Below, piece after piece: positions 6,066 through 12,068 of a stretch of 12,068 bases of DNA. The translations under genes were made by a program, and so were the position numbers. Within the stretch, counting starts at the first letter, position 1, and each line of letters starts with the position of its first letter. Under the pieces are notes generated by a model, which was not told the origin of the DNA, searched no databases, and saw only the letters and a list, made by a program, of their open reading frames with translations. The stretch comes from Cyclobacteriaceae bacterium (GTDB taxonomy: Bacteria; Bacteroidota; Bacteroidia; Cytophagales; Cyclobacteriaceae), in the NCBI GenBank assembly GCA_025455225.1, contig JALOMY010000044.1, positions 1 through 12,068 on the forward strand, read 5' to 3'.

Positions 6066-7019
6066 TTACTCTTGTGTATTTAACCAGCTTACTTTCAATT
6101 CCGTACGATGCTCTTGCCCGATAATGTTGCGGTATAAATCAGGTCGTCTGGCTTTGATGTAACGATTACCCCCTGCCTTTGTAAGTGCATCCGGTGTTAG
6201 CGTGGCCTTTACCCAATCATCTCCCAGTTTACGGCATTCGACCAGGATGCCTCCGAATGGATCAAGAATCATGGAGCAGCCATTTTTTAATTGATCTTCA
6301 TCCATACCGATCGGGTTAGAAAAAACAACATATACCCCATTATCATAGGCCCGTGCCGGCAACCACCGCATAAGCCATTCTCTTCCTTTCAGTCCATCGA
6401 ATTCTGCGCGCAATGCTTCCGGATTAAGTTCGCGGTTAATCCAAAGCTGAGGATCAACAAAACCTGCTCCGGGCCGGGAAGAGGGCGTGCACATGGTAAC
6501 ATGCGGCATAAATATGATTTGTGCACCCAACAAGGCAGTTGCCCGCACATTTTCTACAATGTTATTATCGTAACAAATCAGGATGCCGCACTTCCATCCG
6601 TGCAGTTCAAATGTAGTATACGAATTACCCGGTGTTAAATACGGGCTGATAAACGTATGGAGTTTGCGATGTTTCGCGATCACGCCATTACCGTTAACAC
6701 ATACATAGGAATTGTAAACATTATCCTGTAAATCTTTTTCAAATAAGCCCGCCAGCAAGGTGATGTTATGCCTTGCGGCAATACCTATTAATTCCTGCGT
6801 ACTCTTCCCATGCGGAATAAATTCAGCTACTTCCACTAGTTGTTCCTTCGTTAGCTTACGGGCAAACGTATAACCACTGACGGAACACTCATGAAATGAA
6901 ATAACCTGTACTCCCTGGCGCGAGGCTTCTCCGGCAATACGGTCAATAACCTGAAGATTATAATCTTTAACTCCATTATGACATTCGAACTGAACGGAAG
7001 CAACAATAATGTTTTGCAT
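6066..7019 (-). CDS. Nitrilase-superfamily carbon-nitrogen hydrolase
   Basis: Cytoplasmic enzyme of the nitrilase superfamily, which cleaves amide or nitrile C-N bonds, at 317 residues. The catalytic triad is complete: Glu44 in SFHECSVSGY, Lys119 in KHRKLHTF and Cys149 in CGILICYDNN. The later WLPARAYDNGVYVVFSNPIG and GCSMILDPFGGIL segments are also typical of amidohydrolase-type members. There is no signal peptide. The substrate is not evident: the residue after the catalytic Cys (Tyr) and the C-terminal extension do not point to a named branch such as omega-amidase or carbamoylputrescine amidase. The ATG at 7019 follows the stop of the GH2 gene by 23 bases on the same strand, so the two are probably co-transcribed, GH2 first. 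That pairing hints at processing of an N-substituted sugar or glycoside, but this is speculation. Confidence 0.9.
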   Translation of the reverse strand: MQNIIVASVQFECHNGVKDYNLQVIDRIAGEASRQGVQVISFHECSVSGYTFARKLTKEQLVEVAEFIPHGKSTQELIGIAARHNITLLAGLFEKDLQDNVYNSYVCVNGNGVIAKHRKLHTFISPYLTPGNSYTTFELHGWKCGILICYDNNIVENVRATALLGAQIIFMPHVTMCTPSSRPGAGFVDPQLWINRELNPEALRAEFDGLKGREWLMRWLPARAYDNGVYVVFSNPIGMDEDQLKNGCSMILDPFGGILVECRKLGDDWVKATLTPDALTKAGGNRYIKARRPDLYRNIIGQEHRTELKVSWLNTQE

Positions 7020-7042
7020 ATAATCTCAATTACGGATACACC

Positions 7043-8878
7043 TCACTCCAGGCTAATCGTGTACAGCGGCCGATGCAGTTGCTTCAGCTTCTCTTCAGGC
7101 ATCTTGATCACCTTGCGGTCGTACGTCATCAGCCCATTGGTTTCTATTTCCACATCGGTGGTTTGAGTGTATACCGCTGCTGACATGCCCAGACGGATTA
7201 AGTGCTCAAACCGGTTAATGAAGGATTCATATTTGCTCAGCAATTCTTCACGGGTAGAAAAACTCTGGTATCCCCAGTTGTCTTTGGCTTGCCAGGTGTG
7301 GCCTTCGAGGGGAAGACCGAGTCCTCCATATTCACCCAATACAATGATCTGCTTTGAACCAAACAACTTCGGATCGGGAATTCCGGGATCCGGGTAATTA
7401 TGAAAATCAATGATATGCCCAACATAATGAAAATTGCCTCCACTGGCGCTGTTGACCAGTCTTGACGGATCATACTGCATCGTCCAAGTAGTGATCTCCT
7501 CTGTTTTAAATTGTCCCCAGCCCTCGTTGAACGGTACCCACACTACAATGGAAGGGAAATTGTAATTCGCATCCATAATGGCTTTCCATTCATTCTTATA
7601 AATCTGTTCTGATTCCAAAGTCCGCTCTTTATCGGTGGCAATGCCAATGATACCTGGTCGTGAATCCCAACGATTGCCCATATCCCCGCTGGGCATATCC
7701 TGCCACACCAGCATGCCAAGCCGGTCGCAGTGGTAATACCACCGGGCAGGCTCCACTTTTACATGCTTGCGGATCATGTTAAAGCCCATGGATTTGGTTT
7801 TCTCGATATCAAACTTCAGCGCTTCATCAGATGGAGCAGTGTACAATCCATCCGGCCACCAGCCCTGGTCGAGGGGGCCATATTGAAAAAGGAATGTATT
7901 ATTCAGCATCATGCGTTGAACTCCGTTGCCATCGGTGGCCATCGAGATCTTGCGCATAGCGAAGTAACTCTTCACTTCATCAATCACTTTGCCTTTACGA
8001 ATCACAGCAATCCGAAGACCATAAAGATGAGGTTGATCAGGCGACCATAATTTTGAATTATCCATCGACAGCTCGGCCGGATCGTTAGGATTCACTACTT
8101 GTTCGGCTATTCGATCAGGACCATCATAAGCAGTAACTTTTACCTGGTCTCCCGGTTGCAGTTGAATGACGGATGCTTTTATTACTACAACCTTCTTATC
8201 AACATCGGGTGTATGATGAGAAGAGGCGATATAAGTTTTAGGAACTGCTTCGAGCCATACGGTCTGCCAGATGCCGGTTACGGGTGTGTACCAGATGCCT
8301 CTCGGTTTATTAACCTGTTTGCCCCTGGGTTGCGGACCATCATCCGATGGATCCCAAACGCGAACAACCAACTCCTGCTGGCCCGATTTTTTTACCTGGC
8401 TGGTGATGTCGAAGGAGAATGGATCGTACCCTCCCTTATGTTCCCCCACCCTGACTCCGTTTACCCATACTTCGCATTGCCAGTCGACTGCACCAAAGTG
8501 TAATAATAAGTTTTGCCCTCTGAATGCAGATGGAACAGTAAACGATCGTCTATACCAGAGGGCATTATCCTTCCCTGGTGTTTTCCCTACTCCTGACAGC
8601 GCAGACTCTACGGCAAATGGAACCAGAATTTTACCATCAAATGCAGTTGGCTTCAGTTCACCTGTGGGTTTAATGGCATAATCCCAAAGTCCGTTCAGGT
8701 TCATCCATTTATCGCGTACAAGTTGTGGTCGCGGGTATTCTGAGTGCACAAGATCCGGGCTAACCTGGCTTGCCCAGGGCGTTGAAATTTTTCCTTCAAC
8801 CATTTTCCAGGATGTTGCCTGGGCATAAGAAGAAGTTGTAATAATTAAGGCACTGAAATAGGCTAACAGGGATTTCAT
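7043..8878 (-). CDS. Secreted glycoside hydrolase family 2 protein
   Basis: Exported glycosidase of 611 residues. A signal peptide (residues 1-19, SSYA-Q cleavage) directs it to the periplasm or beyond. The GH2 layout is intact: a jelly-roll sugar-binding domain at about 58-210 (including WYRRSFTVP and the VNGVRVGEHKGGYDPFSFDIT strand region), an Ig-like domain at about 215-312, and a TIM barrel from about 320. The acid/base is Glu452 in WVPFNEGWGQ and the nucleophile Glu516 in VLGEYGGLG, both preserved. The barrel also carries the MGFNMIRKHVKVEP segment of the family. Length is shorter than LacZ (about 1000) and closer to glucuronidase-like and uncharacterised Bacteroidota GH2 enzymes, so galactosidase should not be assumed. 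No SusC/SusD pair is visible. It is followed by the nitrilase-family gene 23 bases downstream. Confidence 0.92.
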   Translation of the reverse strand: MKSLLAYFSALIITTSSYAQATSWKMVEGKISTPWASQVSPDLVHSEYPRPQLVRDKWMNLNGLWDYAIKPTGELKPTAFDGKILVPFAVESALSGVGKTPGKDNALWYRRSFTVPSAFRGQNLLLHFGAVDWQCEVWVNGVRVGEHKGGYDPFSFDITSQVKKSGQQELVVRVWDPSDDGPQPRGKQVNKPRGIWYTPVTGIWQTVWLEAVPKTYIASSHHTPDVDKKVVVIKASVIQLQPGDQVKVTAYDGPDRIAEQVVNPNDPAELSMDNSKLWSPDQPHLYGLRIAVIRKGKVIDEVKSYFAMRKISMATDGNGVQRMMLNNTFLFQYGPLDQGWWPDGLYTAPSDEALKFDIEKTKSMGFNMIRKHVKVEPARWYYHCDRLGMLVWQDMPSGDMGNRWDSRPGIIGIATDKERTLESEQIYKNEWKAIMDANYNFPSIVVWVPFNEGWGQFKTEEITTWTMQYDPSRLVNSASGGNFHYVGHIIDFHNYPDPGIPDPKLFGSKQIIVLGEYGGLGLPLEGHTWQAKDNWGYQSFSTREELLSKYESFINRFEHLIRLGMSAAVYTQTTDVEIETNGLMTYDRKVIKMPEEKLKQLHRPLYTISLE

Positions 8879-9007
8879 ACGTATCAGGTTGGTCTTGCTA
8901 AACTAACTCAAATTCCCTGTAACTACATTGATTTTTACGTCATCGGCAGGATGATCTTATTGGGTGAAGGCACTTTTGTTTTTTGATTAGTGAAACCTCG
9001 TAAGGAA

Positions 9008-9469
9008 TTAATCCAACCAGAATTCATCCTTCCATACTTCGGTGACTTCAGGCATTTTGTGATGCTCTTCACAGGTGGCCAGTTGATTGGGTGTAGCAAC
9101 TTCCTGGATGGCATTAAAAAGAACCCGTTCTTCAAACCGAATATGCTGTTCGAGTTCCTCTTCAATCCGGCTTAATGTAACTGAAATTTCGTCTGTCGAT
9201 TCAAACAGTTGCCGGAGTCGTCTGTGCTCATCAATAGCTTGCAGGACCCTGGGATCATCTGCACCAAGAATCGGAAACACATACTTCTCTTCCAATTCGA
9301 AATGAGGTACCAGGTAGAGTTTCCAGAACCAATCGGTATAGCGCTTAATGCGTTCCGGCTCCACTTTTCTACGGAATCCTTCGCGTATTTTGAAACACAG
9401 CAATAATCCAAAATGGTGATCGCGGCTTAACGGCTGAAGGGAAGGATGACGTTTGATGGGCTGTGGCAT
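9008..9469 (-). CDS. Hemerythrin HHE-domain protein
   Basis: Soluble four-helix-bundle protein with a hemerythrin cation-binding domain, which usually holds a di-iron centre for oxygen, nitric oxide or iron-related functions. Starting at ATG 9469 it is 153 residues. Candidate metal ligands are spaced as in the family: His18/His19 (SRDHHFGLLL), His56 and Glu60/Glu61 (PHFELEEKYVFP), His82 (DEHRRL), and His109 with Glu113/Glu114 (EQHIRFEERVLF). The open frame continues upstream to 9526, but the extra 19 residues look unlike the family, so the internal ATG is preferred. It stands alone: GH2 starts 130 bases downstream on the same strand and the amino acid permease is divergent. The C-terminal tail after residue 130 (CEEHHKMPEVTEVW) adds two more histidines of unknown use. 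The domain call is firm; the ligand is unknown. Confidence 0.88.
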   Translation of the reverse strand: MPQPIKRHPSLQPLSRDHHFGLLLCFKIREGFRRKVEPERIKRYTDWFWKLYLVPHFELEEKYVFPILGADDPRVLQAIDEHRRLRQLFESTDEISVTLSRIEEELEQHIRFEERVLFNAIQEVATPNQLATCEEHHKMPEVTEVWKDEFWLD

Positions 9470-9578
9470 AACCGGTTGGTGAGTATAAAGGTAAAGACCC
9501 GAAAGCAATTTGACGTTACGAACCAACTAAATACGAACGTAATTTTATGTATTTTGAAACCATTAGCGCTCCACGGAA

Positions 9579-10898
9579 TTGTCCATCAAACCTAAACTCA
9601 GCCAGTTCGATCTCACCATGATTGTGGTGAGCCTGGTAATTGGCATGGGCATTTTTCGCACACCGGTCGAAGTAGCACAAAAAGCCGGGATGCCCCTGAT
9701 TTTTTTCCTGGCGTGGATCATGGGAGCCATCATCAGTTTGTTTGGTGCCCTTACGTTTGCCGAAATCGGTTCACGCTACCCGGTGGCTGGAGGTTACTAC
9801 CGCATCTTCTCCCATTGTTACCATCCGGGCTTTGCATTTATGGTAAACTGGATGACCGTTATATCCAATGCAGCCTCTACCGCCAGTGTGGCTATCATTG
9901 GTGCCGAGTATATTCAGCCCATCCTGCTGCCGCAAATGGATTCTTCCACAGCCATTAAAATCATCACATTATCATCCATCGCGTTTCTATATGCCATTAA
10001 CTTAGCCGGCATCAAGATGAGTGCGCGCATTTTGAATGTGCTGATGATGATTAAGATTGCCCTGATTATCATGCTGATTGTAGCTGTGTTTGCCGTGCCA
10101 ACTCCTTCTGCTGGACACTTTTCACTCAACGGTTCAGGTGAATTCAACTGGCTTCATGCTTTCTGGCTTTGCTTCGTGCCGGTATTCTTTACCTACGGAG
10201 GATATCAGCAAACGATGAATTTCGGTGGGGACATTCCCGATGCAGCCCGAAAGATGCCACGGGCCATCTTCTACGGTATTGCCATCATATTGGCTTTATA
10301 CCTGCTCGTGAACTATTCGTATGTTCATGTGCTGGGTTTTGAAGCCTTGAAGAACACCCAGACACTGGCGGCAGATGTTGCGCGTGTCTTGCTCGGTGAT
10401 TACGCGTTTAAGGGAATTGCCATCATTATGTTTTTCTCCGTAATGGCGTATGTCAATGCTTCGATTATGTCGAATCCGCGGGTGTATTATGCCATGGCTG
10501 AAGACCGTGTTCTACCTGCAGTTTTCAAAAAAGTGAATACCAAAACCCAGGTGCAGGAGTTTGGGGTCACCATTTTTGTAGTGTTTATTATCCTTACCTT
10601 ATTCTTTTCATCCTCCTTTGTTCAGGTGCTTGGCTATGTGATGTTCTTCGACTCAATAAGTCTCATCACCGCATCAGCTGCCATCTTTATCCTGCGTAGT
10701 CGTGCGAAAAAATCGGGCGATCCACAGGATATCTACAGCATGAAGGGGTATCCGTGGATGCCCGCATTCTTTATTATTGTTTATGCCCTTGTTAACATCA
10801 GTGTGATGGTATCTAACCCACAGGGCTCCTTCATCGGATTCCTCCTCTTCCTCTCAGGGTTGCCGCTTTATCTTTTATTACGCAAACTCATCAAATAA
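9579..10898 (+). CDS. APC-family amino acid permease
   Basis: Inner-membrane amino acid transporter of the APC superfamily, 439 residues with about 12 hydrophobic segments. Helix 1 carries the unwound substrate-binding motif as VIGMGIFRTP (20-29). The TM2-3 loop has FAEIGSRYPVAGGYY (60-74), and helix 6 and its loop read TYGGYQQTMNFGGDIPDAAR (205-224), resembling the LAT-type branch. The start appears to be TTG at 9579: an in-frame TAG at 9564 closes the frame upstream, and the first internal ATG (codon 14) would cut into helix 1. The PLP enzyme gene begins 5 bases after its stop, so the two form an operon and the permease probably supplies that enzyme's substrate or exports its product. Specificity cannot be told from sequence. 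Confidence 0.9.
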   Translation: MSIKPKLSQFDLTMIVVSLVIGMGIFRTPVEVAQKAGMPLIFFLAWIMGAIISLFGALTFAEIGSRYPVAGGYYRIFSHCYHPGFAFMVNWMTVISNAASTASVAIIGAEYIQPILLPQMDSSTAIKIITLSSIAFLYAINLAGIKMSARILNVLMMIKIALIIMLIVAVFAVPTPSAGHFSLNGSGEFNWLHAFWLCFVPVFFTYGGYQQTMNFGGDIPDAARKMPRAIFYGIAIILALYLLVNYSYVHVLGFEALKNTQTLAADVARVLLGDYAFKGIAIIMFFSVMAYVNASIMSNPRVYYAMAEDRVLPAVFKKVNTKTQVQEFGVTIFVVFIILTLFFSSSFVQVLGYVMFFDSISLITASAAIFILRSRAKKSGDPQDIYSMKGYPWMPAFFIIVYALVNISVMVSNPQGSFIGFLLFLSGLPLYLLLRKLIK

Positions 10899-10903
10899 TT
10901 AAT

Positions 10904-12067
10904 ATGGAACTGAGTTACATCCTAAACGAACTGGGTGAAGAACGCGAACACTATTTCAATGCGGTTTCTCCCCCTATTGTGCAAACCAGCAACTTCACCT
11001 TTAAGACAGTTGATGAATTTCGCTGGGCCCTTGCTAATGAGTATGACGCAATTCTTTATTCACGTGGCAACAACCCAACGGTTGATATTCTCCGCAAAAA
11101 ACTGGCCGCCCTCGATGGTGCAGAAGATGCGCTCGTATTCGGGAGCGGCATGGGGGCCATTACCATTCCGGTGCTGGCCCTACTTCAACAGGGCGATCAT
11201 GTGGTGAGCGTAGCCAAACCCTACAGCTGGACAATAAAAATGTTCGACCGCATGTTGCCGAAGTTCGGTATAACGACTACGTACATTGATGGAACACAAA
11301 TCGGGAATTTTGAAAAAGCCATTCAACCCAACACACGGCTTATCTACCTGGAATCACCCAATTCATTCACCTACGAACTGCAGGATCTTGAAGCCGTTGC
11401 GGCCCTCGCGAAAAGCAAAGGCATCTATACCATGATCGATAACAGCTATTGCGGTCCGCTTATTCAGCCAGCATACAAAATGGGCATCGACCTGGTGGCT
11501 CAGACTGCAACTAAATTTATTGGCGGACACAGCGATGTGGTGGCCGGTGTGGTAACGGGATCAAAAGTGTTGATTAAAAAAATATTCGATGCCGAATTCC
11601 TGAACATTGGTGGCAACATCTCCCCGTTCAATGCGTGGCTGCTCATTCGTGGACTACGTACACTTGAATTGCGCATGAAACGCGTATGCGAGAGCACGAA
11701 GAAAGTAGTGGCCTGCATGGAACAACATCCGAAAGTTGAAAAAATCATTTTTCCATTTCACCCCTCTTTCCCTCAATATGAGCTGGCGAAAAAGCAAATG
11801 AAAGATGCCGGAGGTTTGTTCAGCATAGTACTGAAGGTTAAAACCCTGAAGGAGGTGGAGTTATTCTGCAATTCACTTAAGCATTTCCTTATGGCCGTAT
11901 CGTGGGGCGGGCATGAATCGCTGGTGATCCCTTCAGCCGTTGGTATTAAACCGGAAGAATTTGATCCCACCAACGAACGGCACCGCCTGGTGCGGTTATA
12001 TGTCGGGCTCGAAGATCCGGATTACCTGATTGAAGATTTAAAGCAGGCGCTAAACAATTTGAACTAA
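10904..12067 (+). CDS. Cys/Met-metabolism PLP-dependent enzyme (trans-sulfuration family, divergent)
   Basis: Cytoplasmic PLP enzyme of the cystathionine gamma-synthase / gamma-lyase / methionine gamma-lyase fold, complete at 387 residues. Visible landmarks are YSRGNNPT (52-59, with the phosphate-contacting Arg54), GSGMGAI (80-86), Asp179 in MIDNSYCGP, the PLP Schiff-base lysine Lys204 in TATKFIGGHSDVVAG, and Arg364 in RLVRLYVGLED, which holds the substrate carboxylate. Two standard motifs are altered: the usual YGGT, whose Tyr stacks on PLP, is YSWT (107-110), and the usual SLGG before ESL is SWGGHESL (333-340). Family and cofactor are certain, but these changes make gamma-synthase, lyase or another reaction undecidable. 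It lies 5 bases after the amino acid permease gene in the same operon, so it probably acts on an imported amino acid. Its stop TAA is one base from the window end. Confidence 0.9.
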   Translation: MELSYILNELGEEREHYFNAVSPPIVQTSNFTFKTVDEFRWALANEYDAILYSRGNNPTVDILRKKLAALDGAEDALVFGSGMGAITIPVLALLQQGDHVVSVAKPYSWTIKMFDRMLPKFGITTTYIDGTQIGNFEKAIQPNTRLIYLESPNSFTYELQDLEAVAALAKSKGIYTMIDNSYCGPLIQPAYKMGIDLVAQTATKFIGGHSDVVAGVVTGSKVLIKKIFDAEFLNIGGNISPFNAWLLIRGLRTLELRMKRVCESTKKVVACMEQHPKVEKIIFPFHPSFPQYELAKKQMKDAGGLFSIVLKVKTLKEVELFCNSLKHFLMAVSWGGHESLVIPSAVGIKPEEFDPTNERHRLVRLYVGLEDPDYLIEDLKQALNNLN

Positions 12068-12068
12068 T

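Noticed and set aside
8935..9165. Minus-strand 76-codon frame reaching into the gap between the hemerythrin and GH2 genes.
   Set aside because: Most of it is an alternate frame of the hemerythrin gene, and the product has no recognisable feature.
9527..9578. TACG-AA-CGTA dyad (within 9532-9541) and TAATTTTA in the hemerythrin/permease gap as operator and promoter.
   Set aside because: The dyad arms are four bases and no TTG lies at the right distance from the near-match -7 box, so chance is a sufficient explanation.
9527..9578. Possible SAM-type or other riboswitch ahead of the permease/PLP enzyme operon.
   Set aside because: The gap is too short and shows none of the conserved stems of known sulfur-related riboswitches.
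1..12068. Mobile elements, CRISPR repeats, toxin-antitoxin or phage-defence genes.
   Set aside because: No transposase, integrase, regular repeat array or defence-type domain was seen; every sizeable frame with coding character is a metabolic, transport, envelope or regulatory gene.

Overview
The window looks like chromosomal DNA from a member of the Bacteroidota, probably a free-living cytophagal type. The phylum call rests on promoter-like motifs of the TTG / TAnnTTTG kind, the lack of clear Shine-Dalgarno sequences before starts, and gene content: a DUF1080 exported protein, a secreted GH2 enzyme, a small PepSY membrane protein and an HxlR regulator. The call below phylum level is inference. 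Base composition is moderate and even. I see no tRNA, rRNA, insertion sequence, integrase, CRISPR array or phage gene, and no gene-free stretch longer than about 210 bases.

Left part (1-3242). A minus-strand run encodes a DJ-1/PfpI (Hsp31-like) protein, a DUF481 outer-membrane barrel and a bestrophin-type channel cut by the left edge. The DJ-1 gene sits at the divergent promoter region shared with an HxlR regulator. The regulator converges tail to tail with a VOC (glyoxalase-fold) gene. Together these suggest a locus answering reactive carbonyls or other electrophiles, with two envelope proteins attached.

Middle part (3281-6049). On the minus strand lie a four-helix membrane protein resembling hydroxylaminobenzene mutase, a small PepSY-type membrane protein and a DUF1080 exported protein. 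Divergent from these, on the plus strand, is a fluoride-resistance unit: a promoter, a well-formed fluoride riboswitch aptamer, the fluoride channel gene crcB, and a DUF190 (PII-like) gene overlapping crcB by four bases. This is the best-supported regulatory system in the window.

Right part (6066-12067). A secreted GH2 glycosidase and a nitrilase-superfamily amidohydrolase form a minus-strand pair. A hemerythrin-like protein follows. Divergent from it is a plus-strand operon of an APC-family amino acid permease and a Cys/Met-metabolism PLP enzyme. The last pair probably imports and processes a sulfur-containing or related amino acid. The PLP enzyme departs from the usual active-site motifs, so its reaction is uncertain.

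I did not find a clearly undescribed system. The most interesting candidates are the DJ-1/DUF481/bestrophin operon beside HxlR, the expression platform of the riboswitch, and the divergent PLP enzyme with its permease.
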